From Stutzerimonas stutzeri (GTDB lineage Bacteria; Pseudomonadota; Gammaproteobacteria; Pseudomonadales; Pseudomonadaceae): a stretch of 64,000 nt of DNA. The position numbers and the translations under genes were made by a program. The stretch covers positions 4,154,001 to 4,218,000 of the forward strand of contig NZ_CP139348.1 in the NCBI RefSeq assembly GCF_038561965.1, read 5' to 3'. Of the stretch, positions 25,119 through 32,344 are shown one piece after another. Numbering within the stretch: the first letter of the stretch is position 1; every line of letters begins with the position of its first letter. The notes below the pieces were generated by a model. That model was not told the DNA's origin and did not search any database. It saw only the letters and a program-made list of their open reading frames with translations.

Positions 25119-26738
25119 ATGCGCCCACTCTGGTATCGCAACGCGGTGATCTATCAGATAGACCCCTCGCTGTTTCGTGACAGCAACGGTGATGGCTGCG
25201 GCGACTTGCGCGGCATCACCGAGCGGCTCGACTACATTCGCGGGCTTGGCTGTACAGCGGTATGGATCATGCCGTTCTATCAGTCACCCTTCGACGACGC
25301 CGGCTACGACGTCACCGATCATTTGCAGGTAGCCGAACGCTTCGGCGACTTGGCCGATATGGTCGCATTGCTGGAAAAGGCCGAGGAGCTGGGCCTGCAT
25401 GTGATCGTCGAATTGCTGGTGCAGCACACCTCCAGCGAGCACAAGTGGTTCCAGGAGGCCCGCCGCGACCGCAACTCGCCCTATCGCGACTACTTCATCT
25501 GGGCCGACGAGCCGGACGACTTCATGGAGCCGATCTTCCCCACGGTCGAGGACAGCATCTGGACCTGGGACGAGGAAGCCGGCCAGTACTACCGCCACCT
25601 GTTCTACAAGCATGAGCCGGATCTGGACCTGACCAACCCGCGGGTCATCCACGAGATCGAGCGCATCATGTCGTTCTGGCTGCGCCTGGGGGTTTCCGGC
25701 TTTCGCATCGACGCCGCGGTACACATGGTGCGTCAGGCCGGTGGCGGTGAGCTGGAAAAAGGCTATTGGCTGCTCGAACACATGCGCGACTTCGTCACCA
25801 TGCGCCGGCCGGAAACCGTGCTGCTCGGCGAGATCGACACCGATCCGGACAAGTACGTCGAATACTTCGGCGACGAAGCCGACCGGGTCACCCTGCTGCT
25901 GGATTTCTGGACCAACAACCACCTGTTCCTCGCCCTGGCGCGACAACAGGCCGAGCCGCTGGTTCGCGCCCTGAACAGCCAGCCGCTGCCGCCCAGCCAC
26001 TCGCAATATGCGCTGTGGATTCGCAACCATGACGAGCTGAGCCTGGACCGACTAGAGGAGGATGAGCGCAACGAGGTGATGGACACCTTTGCCCCTGAAG
26101 AGAACATGCGCGCCTACAACCGCGGCATTCGCCGGCGGCTCGCGCCGATGCTCGACGGCGATGAGCGGCGAATCGCCGCCACCCACGCCCTGCTGTTCTC
26201 GCTGCCCGGCACGCCGATCATTCGCTACGGCGAGGAAATCGGTATGGGCGACGACCTCGAGCGCCCTGAGCGACTCGCTGTGCGCACACCGATGCAGTGG
26301 TCGAACGAGCCCAATGCCGGCTTCTCCTGCACAAAAGGCGAACTGGCAGCGCCGCTGATCGATGAAGGCCCATACGCCTACGACAAGCTCAACGTATTTG
26401 CCCAGACCCTGCGCAGCGACTCGTTGATGTCCCGCACCGGCAACATGATCCGCACCCGCATCGGCCTGCGCGAAATCGGGATCGGCAAGCGCACGACGGT
26501 CGAGGTGGACGACCCTGCGGTCTTTGCCATTCGCCACGACAACGGCTCGACGGTGCTGATGCTGGTCAACCTCGCAGACAAGGAAACAACGGTCGAAATC
26601 ACGGCGGATGACTTGCAGGAAATGGTCGATGTACTCGCCGACTGCGATTACGACCAGCCGGAAGGTTCACCGCTGAAAATACATCTTGGCCCGTATGGCT
26701 ACCGCTGGCTGCGGCGCAAGCAGCAATTGTTCGGATGA
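25119..26738 (+). CDS. trehalose synthase (TreS)-like GH13 protein
   Basis: A 539-residue GH13 protein close to trehalose synthases (maltose-trehalose isomerases). The stretch NHDELSLD through NRGIRRRLAPML, FSLPGTPIIRYGEEIGMGDD and VRTPMQWS is TreS-type. Catalytic Asp198 (GFRIDAAV), Glu238 (LLGEIDTD) and Asp305 (RNHDE) are present. Conserved region I, normally D-x-x-x-N-H, reads ELLVQH. That change may alter activity. No maltokinase domain is fused. It is the middle gene of a three-gene operon. Confidence 0.85.
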   Translation: MRPLWYRNAVIYQIDPSLFRDSNGDGCGDLRGITERLDYIRGLGCTAVWIMPFYQSPFDDAGYDVTDHLQVAERFGDLADMVALLEKAEELGLHVIVELLVQHTSSEHKWFQEARRDRNSPYRDYFIWADEPDDFMEPIFPTVEDSIWTWDEEAGQYYRHLFYKHEPDLDLTNPRVIHEIERIMSFWLRLGVSGFRIDAAVHMVRQAGGGELEKGYWLLEHMRDFVTMRRPETVLLGEIDTDPDKYVEYFGDEADRVTLLLDFWTNNHLFLALARQQAEPLVRALNSQPLPPSHSQYALWIRNHDELSLDRLEEDERNEVMDTFAPEENMRAYNRGIRRRLAPMLDGDERRIAATHALLFSLPGTPIIRYGEEIGMGDDLERPERLAVRTPMQWSNEPNAGFSCTKGELAAPLIDEGPYAYDKLNVFAQTLRSDSLMSRTGNMIRTRIGLREIGIGKRTTVEVDDPAVFAIRHDNGSTVLMLVNLADKETTVEITADDLQEMVDVLADCDYDQPEGSPLKIHLGPYGYRWLRRKQQLFG

Positions 26739-26748
26739 GGGCTGCACG

Positions 26749-27333
26749 ATGATGCTCGACGCAACGCAATGGCGTGCCTGGCACGGCGACGAATTTCCCG
26801 ACCGCAGTTGGTACCGTGACGACGAACAGATGTGCGCCATCATCGGCGCCCCGAGAGTCGACCTGGCGTCTCGCGAGCAATATGGCGACTTCATCCTGCG
26901 CTTCGAATATGCGCTGCCGGTGGGTGGCAATTCCGGCGTGCTCTACCGGGTCGACGAAGCGGCTGAACTGAGCTGGCACAGCGGGCCGGAAATGCAGCTG
27001 CTCGATGATGAGGTTCATCCCGACGGCAAACAGCCGACCACCCGCAATGGCTCGCTGTACGGCCTGCTGGCGACAGAGCAAGCAACGCAGATCGAGCCGG
27101 GCAGTTTCATGGAGGCTGCACTGGTCGTACGCGACGGCGTCGTCGAGCACTGGCTGGATAACCGCATGGTGCTGGGGTACCGCCTGGATGACCCGAGCTT
27201 GCGCATGCAGATTGAGACCAGCAAGTTCGCCGAGCTGCCGAATTTCGCCCAGTCGCCGGCCGGGCATATCGTTCTGCAACATCATGGCGAGGCCGTACGC
27301 TTTCGCCGCCTGTCGATAGAACCGCTTGGCTGA
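26749..27333 (+). CDS. DUF1080 (3-keto-disaccharide hydrolase-like) protein
   Basis: A 194-residue protein with the DUF1080 jelly-roll signature: GDFILRFEYALPVGGNSGVLYRV (47-68), GPEMQLLDDEVHPDG (79-93) and NGSLYGLL (100-107). Some family members hydrolyse 3-keto-glycosides, including 3-keto-trehalose (family knowledge). Most are secreted; this one has no signal peptide, so it would act in the cytoplasm with the two GH13 enzymes upstream (10-base gap). No 3-dehydrogenase gene is nearby. Starts are ATG at 26749 or the next codon. Confidence 0.8.
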   Translation: MMLDATQWRAWHGDEFPDRSWYRDDEQMCAIIGAPRVDLASREQYGDFILRFEYALPVGGNSGVLYRVDEAAELSWHSGPEMQLLDDEVHPDGKQPTTRNGSLYGLLATEQATQIEPGSFMEAALVVRDGVVEHWLDNRMVLGYRLDDPSLRMQIETSKFAELPNFAQSPAGHIVLQHHGEAVRFRRLSIEPLG

Positions 27334-27469
27334 ACGCCGGCCTTGGATCGGCACCGCGAATTGAGCGAGAATGCGCGGCTTTTCCAGGCTGCGAAACGCG
27401 GTGACGGCACAAGCGCGATGGCGCCGAGCGTCAGGCGTCACGCGGCCGCCCACGCTTGAGGTAGCGTTC

Positions 27470-28042
27470 TTGGAACAGCTGAAAGATAAGATTCGCAGTC
27501 AGGGCATCGTGCTTTCCGACCGGGTATTGAAGGTCGACGCGTTCCTCAACCACCAGATCGACCCCGTGCTGATGCAGGCGGTCGGGCAGGAATTCGCCCG
27601 CCTGTTCCGCAATGATGGCGTCACCAAGATCGTCACCATCGAGGCTTCCGGAATCGCGCCAGCCGTCATGGCAGGGCTGGAGCTCGGCGTGCCGGTGATC
27701 TTCGCGCGCAAGCACCAGTCGTTGACCCTGCAGGACAATTTGCTAACCGCCACGGTGTACTCATTCACCAAGCAGGTGGAAAGCACCATCGCGGTTTCCA
27801 CTCAGCACCTGTCTTCGAACGACCGCGTACTGATCATCGATGACTTCCTCGCCAACGGCAAAGCCGCCAAGGGCCTGATCTCGATCATCAACCAGGCCGG
27901 GGCGAGCATCGCCGGGCTCGGCATCGTGATCGAAAAAGCCTTTCAGGCTGGTCGCCAGGAACTGGAAGAAGCCGGTTACCGTGTCGAATCGCTGGCCCGG
28001 GTCGCCTCGCTGGCTGATGGCGAAGTGCAATTCATCGACTGA
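27470..28042 (+). CDS. xpt: xanthine phosphoribosyltransferase
   Basis: A 190-residue purine-salvage enzyme joining xanthine to PRPP to give XMP. The PRPP site is VLIIDDFLANGKAAKGL. The N-terminal part (VLKVDAFLNHQIDP, IVTIEASGIAPAVMAGLELGVPVIFARK) is strongly Xpt-type. The start is TTG at 27470 (MEQLKDKIRSQG), giving the usual family length, with GAGG about nine bases before. Its last 11 bases overlap the convergent cupin gene. Confidence 0.93.
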   Translation: MEQLKDKIRSQGIVLSDRVLKVDAFLNHQIDPVLMQAVGQEFARLFRNDGVTKIVTIEASGIAPAVMAGLELGVPVIFARKHQSLTLQDNLLTATVYSFTKQVESTIAVSTQHLSSNDRVLIIDDFLANGKAAKGLISIINQAGASIAGLGIVIEKAFQAGRQELEEAGYRVESLARVASLADGEVQFID

Positions 28043-28568
28043 CTGGCGCTGCGCCCGCGCGCCACAACGTCACCAGCGCACCCTGCGTGCCTGCCAGCGG
28101 ATCGCTGATGGGCACGCCGACCTGAGCGATACGCTCACGCGCCGCATCGTGGGTGGCCGGGTCCGGCCGCTGCATGTCGTACTGCTGATCGACCGGATAA
28201 CCGGCCACCACCTGAAAGTCTTCACTTGCCTGCAGCGCACAGTGCCCGGTCCCGGCCGGCAGCACCACCGCATCGCCCGCGTTCAGCTCGACCTCCTGAC
28301 CGTTCTCGCCGCCCAGCATGACACGCGCGGAGCCGCTTGCTACGCCGAGCACCTCATGCGCGGTGGAGTGATAGTGGTGGTAGTCATAAACGCTGCCGCG
28401 CCAGGCAGATGGCCACAGATGGCTGTCGAACAGCCGCTCGAAGGCTTCAGCCGCGCTCGGCCCCGCCAACGGCAACTGACGATAGATCAGCACCGGATGC
28501 GAACTATTGGGCGTGCGCCCGTCGCTGGTCAGATGCAGCTGTTCAGGTTGCGGCGCGGTACTAGGCAT
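28032..28568 (-). CDS. cupin-fold protein
   Basis: A 178-residue protein with one cupin barrel. Metal-ligand motifs are YDYHHYHSTAHEVLGVASG (first) and VLPAGTGHCAL (second). Tandem histidines suggest a bound metal. Substrate and role are unknown. AAGGAGGT six bases before the ATG at 28568 fixes the start, excluding the longer frame. It is convergent with xpt, overlapping by 11 bases. Confidence 0.8.
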   Translation of the reverse strand: MPSTAPQPEQLHLTSDGRTPNSSHPVLIYRQLPLAGPSAAEAFERLFDSHLWPSAWRGSVYDYHHYHSTAHEVLGVASGSARVMLGGENGQEVELNAGDAVVLPAGTGHCALQASEDFQVVAGYPVDQQYDMQRPDPATHDAARERIAQVGVPISDPLAGTQGALVTLWRAGAAPVSR

Positions 28569-28656
28569 GCGGACCTCCTTTTGACATCGCTGGAATCGAC
28601 TTGGGCCGTTCCAGTTCTGACTGGGAGTGCTCACGGTTTGCTCCCCGCAGAAACGA

Positions 28657-28680
28657 CAAAGCCGCCCGGAGGCGGCTTTG
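28657..28680 (-). terminator. rho-independent terminator of the cytochrome c5 gene
   Basis: A 10-bp stem CAAAGCCGCC/GGCGGCTTTG (28657-28666, 28671-28680) with a 4-base loop, 22 bases after the cytochrome stop. The minus-strand flank is moderately T-rich. Confidence 0.75.
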
Positions 28681-28701
28681 CGCGTGATGCTCGACGCTCG
28701 A

Positions 28702-29127
28702 TCAGAGGCCGGACATATGCTCGATGGCAGCTTTCAGCTCGTCATCGGAGCAATCGCCACAAGTGCCTTTCGGCGGCATGGCGTTGATACCGCTGATGGC
28801 GTGCTTGAGCAGGCCGTCCAAACCACCGGCAGCATCAGCACGTGCAGACCAGGCAGCGCTGTCGCCGGTTTTCGGTGCATTCAGCAGACCGGAGCCGTGG
28901 CAGGCAGTACAGAACTTGCCATACACGTCAGAACCGCTGCGAGCGGCACCACCGGCGGCTGCGGCAGCGCCGGCACCAGCGGCTGCGCACTCTTCACCTT
29001 GAATACATACTTCACCCACCGGCTTGAGGCGCTCGGCGATTGCTTCGTCGGTCGCAGCCTGAGCGCTCATTGCCCACAGGGCCAATACGGCAGTCTGTGC
29101 TACCAGGATCTTCTTAATCAGGTTCAC
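28702..29127 (-). CDS. cytochrome c5-type monohaem cytochrome
   Basis: A 141-residue periplasmic or membrane-tethered cytochrome. The signal peptide ends at AMSAQA, near residue 24. Haem motif FCTACHG, the axial-Met segment INAMPPKG and the conserved disulphide pair CGDCSDDEL are of the cytochrome c5 type. An Ala/Gly-rich linker with two extra cysteines (VCIQGEEC) lies before the haem domain. It is a likely electron carrier to terminal oxidases or denitrification enzymes; the partner is not shown by context. Confidence 0.9.
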   Translation of the reverse strand: MNLIKKILVAQTAVLALWAMSAQAATDEAIAERLKPVGEVCIQGEECAAAGAGAAAAAGGAARSGSDVYGKFCTACHGSGLLNAPKTGDSAAWSARADAAGGLDGLLKHAISGINAMPPKGTCGDCSDDELKAAIEHMSGL

Positions 29128-29184
29128 CTTACACCCTCATTGTGGCTAGACACGCTCGCGGCCACGGTATCGCGAGCGGCGGTC

Positions 29185-29190
29185 AGTATA
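29185..29190 (-). promoter_or_regulatory. -10 element of the cytochrome c5 promoter
   Basis: Minus-strand TATACT about 58 bases before the cytochrome ATG. The -35 region is a poor match. Confidence 0.4.
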
Positions 29191-29228
29191 ACGGCAAGCC
29201 ATGCCAGCCGAAACAATACGAAAGGCCC

Positions 29229-29275
29229 GGCTATTCCCAGCGACGCTTTGTCGCATCGCAACGTTCGGAATAGCC
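29229..29275 (-). terminator. nested hairpin downstream of the PauR-like gene
   Basis: A perfect 9-bp outer stem GGCTATTCC/GGAATAGCC (29229-29237, 29267-29275) encloses an inner GCGAC/GTCGC stem. It starts 15 bases after the regulator's stop. The minus-strand flank is partly T-rich, so termination is likely but not certain. Confidence 0.55.
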
Positions 29276-29289
29276 CAGACCCGTTATAG

Positions 29290-29838
29290 CTAGAAGTTCG
29301 CCGGCGTCGTTGCGCTGATCAACTTGGCCGGCGCGTCGAAGGGGTTGCGAAAACGATGCGGCTTACTGCTTTCGAAGTAGTAGCTGTCACCGCTTTCCAG
29401 CACGTAAACCTGACCGTTCACAGTCAGCTCCAGGCGACCCTCGACGAGCATGCCGGCCTCCTCGCCCTGATGGGAGAGCATGTCGGTTCCGGTATCGGAG
29501 CCAGGCGGATAGGTTTCAGCCAGAAAGGCAATGGCGCGTCCAGGATGCGCCTTGCCCACCAGCTTCATGCTCACCGCACCGTCGGATATATCGATCAGCT
29601 CGCTGGCCTTGTAGACCACCTGGGTATCGCTGTCCTGGTCGAAGTCGGGGGAAAAGAACTCCACCAGTGACATGGGGATACCGCTCAGCACCTTCTTCAG
29701 CGAGCTGATAGACGGGCTGACACTGTTCTTCTCGATCATGGAAATGGTGCTATTGGTTACGCCGGCACGCTTGGCGAGTTCACGCTGGGACAGACCCTTG
29801 AGCTTGCGGATGGTTTGCAGTCGAACGCCAACGTCCAA
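29290..29838 (-). CDS. pauR: PauR-like XRE-cupin transcriptional regulator
   Basis: A 182-residue regulator. The N-terminal XRE helix-turn-helix (about 6-60: LSQRELAKRAGVTNSTISMIEKNSVSPS) is followed by a C-terminal cupin sensor domain (about 110-180). The type and the position near dadA and lrp match P. aeruginosa PA5301 (PauR), repressor of putrescine and cadaverine catabolism genes (family knowledge). A PauB/PuuB-type oxidase gene lies 2.5 kb away. Orthology is inferred from context. Confidence 0.8.
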   Translation of the reverse strand: MDVGVRLQTIRKLKGLSQRELAKRAGVTNSTISMIEKNSVSPSISSLKKVLSGIPMSLVEFFSPDFDQDSDTQVVYKASELIDISDGAVSMKLVGKAHPGRAIAFLAETYPPGSDTGTDMLSHQGEEAGMLVEGRLELTVNGQVYVLESGDSYYFESSKPHRFRNPFDAPAKLISATTPANF

Positions 29839-29907
29839 TACGGGAGCCCCCTTTCAAGAGCGATGCGAAGAGGGCGCTATCATGGCAATGGCGTTCAGAA
29901 TTTACAA

Positions 29908-29942
29908 CACACCTCCGGACGACTCGTCGCCCGGAGCGTGTG
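29908..29942 (-). terminator. hairpin terminator of dadA-ridA
   Basis: CACAC-CTCCGG pairs with CCGGAG-GTGTG, with one bulged base, around a 12-base loop that can itself pair. It lies 16 bases after the RidA-like stop; the minus-strand flank (TTGTAAATT) is moderately U-rich. Confidence 0.6.
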
Positions 29943-29958
29943 GCGCTCAGTTGGGCAC

Positions 29959-30333
29959 TTAGAGCACCGGGCCGGCAAGGTCCGGCATAGCGGCGATGAC
30001 GGTGACTTCCACCCGTACATCCGGCGAATACATCAGTGCCTGAACGGTGGTCCGTGCCGGCGCCGTTCCAGGTGCGACCCATGCATCCCACACCTCGTTC
30101 ATGCCGGCGTAATCGGCGGAGATGTCCTTGAGGTGGATGGTCGCCGAAAGCAGACGCGCCTTGCTGGTGCCCGCCTCGTCCAGCAAGCGCTCGATGCTCG
30201 CTAGCGTTTCGCGGGTCTGCTCGCGGATATCGCCGCTCAGATCGTCCGCCAGTTGCCCGGACAGATAAACCGCGCCGTTGTGGACCACCGCCTCGCTGTA
30301 ACGGGTTTCAGTGTGCAGCCGCCGGATGGGCAT
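29959..30333 (-). CDS. RidA-family (YjgF/UK114) protein
   Basis: A 124-residue RidA-superfamily protein, probably an enamine/imine deaminase. VVHNGAVYLSGQLADD and the late APARTTVQALMYSPDVRVEV carry the family's Arg-containing active-site region. It overlaps the end of dadA by 26 bases. A job of clearing imino acids made by DadA fits family knowledge and context. AAGGAG precedes the ATG at 30333. A second, archetypal RidA is at 57354. Confidence 0.87.
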   Translation of the reverse strand: MPIRRLHTETRYSEAVVHNGAVYLSGQLADDLSGDIREQTRETLASIERLLDEAGTSKARLLSATIHLKDISADYAGMNEVWDAWVAPGTAPARTTVQALMYSPDVRVEVTVIAAMPDLAGPVL

Positions 30334-31606
30334 GTTTATGGGTCTCCTTGTGCTTGCCGTAACGGAAGATATCCAGCCCCTCGGTGCTGATCTGCGGTCG
30401 CTTGGACGCAAGCAGATCGGCCAGCACACGGCCGGAACCGCAAGCCATGGTCCAGCCAAGCGTGCCGTGGCCGGTATTGAGGAACAGGTTGCGGTAGGGG
30501 GTCGCACCTATGATCGGCGTGCCGTCGGGTGTGGCCGGGCGCAGGCCGGTCCAGAATACCGCGTCGGCCGGATCGCCGCCCTGCGGATAGAGGTCGCTCA
30601 CCACCATTTCCAGCGTTTCCCGGCGGCGCGGGTTGAGTGACAGATCATGACCGGCGATTTCCGCCATACCGCCGACGCGGATGCGCTGGTCGAAGCGGGT
30701 GATGGCAACCTTGTAGGTTTCATCAAGCACGGTCGACTGCGGCGCCATCGCCGGATCGCTGATCGGCACGGTCAGCGAATAGCCCTTGAGCGGATATACC
30801 GGGGCACGAATTCCCAAGGGCTTGAGCATCTGCGGGCTGTAGCTGCCTAGCGCCAACACGTAGCGGTCGGCAGTCTCCAGTTTGCCGTCGATCCACACTC
30901 CGGCGAGCCGGTCGCCGGCATGCTCGAGGCGCTGGATATTCTGTTCGAAGCGGAACTCGACCCCCAATGCCACGGCCATCTCGGCCAGGCGCGAGGTGAA
31001 CATCTGGCAGTCGCCAGTCTGGTCGTTGGGCAGACGCAAGGCGCCGCTCAGTTTGTGTGCGACTTTCCCCAGGGCCGGTTCGACCCGGGCGATGCCGGCG
31101 CGATCGAGGAACTCGTAGGGCACGCCGGAACGCTCCAGCACGGCGATATCCTTGGCGGCAGCATCAAGCTGCGCCTGGGTACGGAACAGTTGGGTGGTGC
31201 CCAGCTGGCGTCCCTCATAGGCAAGACCGGTTTCGGCGCGCAATTCGTCGAGGCAATCGCGGCTGTATTCGGATAGGCGCACCATGCGCTCCTTGTTCAC
31301 CGCATAACGTGCCGCCGTACAGTTGCGCAGCATCTGCGCCATCCACAGGTACTGGTCGACGTCACCAGTGAGCTTGATTGCCAACGGTGCGTGACGCTGC
31401 AACAACCACTTCATGGCCTTGAGCGGGACGCCGGGCGCAGCCCAGGGCGATGCGTAGCCAGGCGATACCTGGCCGGCATTGGCAAAACTGGTTTCCATCG
31501 CCACGGCCGGTTGCCGATCAACCACCACGACTTCGAAACCGGCTCGCGCCAGATAGTAGGCGCTGGCAGTGCCGACCACGCCGCTACCCAATACCAGTAC
31601 ACGCAT
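30308..31606 (-). CDS. dadA: D-amino acid dehydrogenase small subunit DadA
   Basis: A 432-residue FAD enzyme, membrane-associated in the family, oxidising D-alanine and other D-amino acids to 2-oxo acids and passing electrons to the quinone pool. The N-terminal FAD loop is VLGSGVVGTASAYYLARAG. The C-terminal FAD motif is LNTGHGTLGWTMACGSG. GGGAGG precedes the ATG. It is divergent from an Lrp-type gene, the DadR position. No alanine racemase gene (dadX) lies in the cluster. Confidence 0.95.
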   Translation of the reverse strand: MRVLVLGSGVVGTASAYYLARAGFEVVVVDRQPAVAMETSFANAGQVSPGYASPWAAPGVPLKAMKWLLQRHAPLAIKLTGDVDQYLWMAQMLRNCTAARYAVNKERMVRLSEYSRDCLDELRAETGLAYEGRQLGTTQLFRTQAQLDAAAKDIAVLERSGVPYEFLDRAGIARVEPALGKVAHKLSGALRLPNDQTGDCQMFTSRLAEMAVALGVEFRFEQNIQRLEHAGDRLAGVWIDGKLETADRYVLALGSYSPQMLKPLGIRAPVYPLKGYSLTVPISDPAMAPQSTVLDETYKVAITRFDQRIRVGGMAEIAGHDLSLNPRRRETLEMVVSDLYPQGGDPADAVFWTGLRPATPDGTPIIGATPYRNLFLNTGHGTLGWTMACGSGRVLADLLASKRPQISTEGLDIFRYGKHKETHKHAHPAAAH

Positions 31607-31752
31607 TGCAGCCTCCCGCCCGCTCGAACGGACTTTTCCGGATCACTATTGAAGCGGAGTATAAAAAGGCGCAAGCAGTGTTATTCACCATATAAAAAGC
31701 TATCTTTGGCCTTTATTCACGCCAGCTGCGCTTATTTTGGAGGGCATTCCCC
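31607..31752. promoter_or_regulatory. dadA-lrp divergent regulatory region
   Basis: This 146-base gap is clearly more AT-rich than its surroundings, as Lrp-bound regions tend to be. On the minus strand a TATACT -10 (31658-31663) would start dadA transcription about 45 bases before its ATG. Several TTTAT/ATAAA runs between 31680 and 31735 are candidate Lrp/DadR contacts; no precise site is claimed. Confidence 0.5.
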
Positions 31753-32241
31753 TTGAGAACCCGGCATCAGACCCGTCGCGAGCTGGACAAGATCGACCGC
31801 CATATCCTGCGAATTCTGCAAGCCGAAGGGCGCTTGCCCTTCACCGAATTGGGCGAGCGCGTCGGTCTGTCGACCACCCCTTGTACCGAGCGCGTCCGAC
31901 GCCTGGAGCGCGAGGGCATCATCATGGGCTACTCGGCGCGGCTGAATCCGCAGCATCTCAAGGCGGGCCTGCTGGTCTTCGTCGAAATCAGTCTGGCGTA
32001 CAAGTCCGGCGACATCTTCGAGGAGTTCCGCCGCGCCGTGCTCAAGTTGCCGCATGTGCTCGAGTGCCACCTGGTGTCCGGCGACTTCGATTACCTGGTC
32101 AAGGCACGTATTTCGGAGATGGCTTCCTACCGCAAACTGCTCGGCGACATCCTGCTCAAGCTGCCGCATGTACGCGAATCGAAGAGCTATATCGTGATGG
32201 AAGAAATCAAGGAATCCCTCGACCTGCCCGTCCCGGACTAG
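31753..32241 (+). CDS. Lrp/AsnC-family regulator (DadR-like)
   Basis: A 162-residue regulator with an N-terminal helix-turn-helix (LDKIDRHILRILQAEGRLPFTELGERVGLSTTPCTERVRRLEREGII, the Lrp signature) and a C-terminal RAM ligand domain. The divergent position next to dadA matches the alanine-responsive activator DadR/Lrp of pseudomonads. The start is TTG at 31753 with GGAGGG upstream; no ATG gives the full N-terminus. Confidence 0.9.
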   Translation: MRTRHQTRRELDKIDRHILRILQAEGRLPFTELGERVGLSTTPCTERVRRLEREGIIMGYSARLNPQHLKAGLLVFVEISLAYKSGDIFEEFRRAVLKLPHVLECHLVSGDFDYLVKARISEMASYRKLLGDILLKLPHVRESKSYIVMEEIKESLDLPVPD

Positions 32242-32344
32242 AGCATCTGCGGCCCGAGCCGGCAGCATCTCGGCGATGCCCCGAAGCCACCGTCAGTCCG
32301 ACCAACCTTTGCCCCGCACCCCCGCTCCGGTCTAACCTAGAAGC

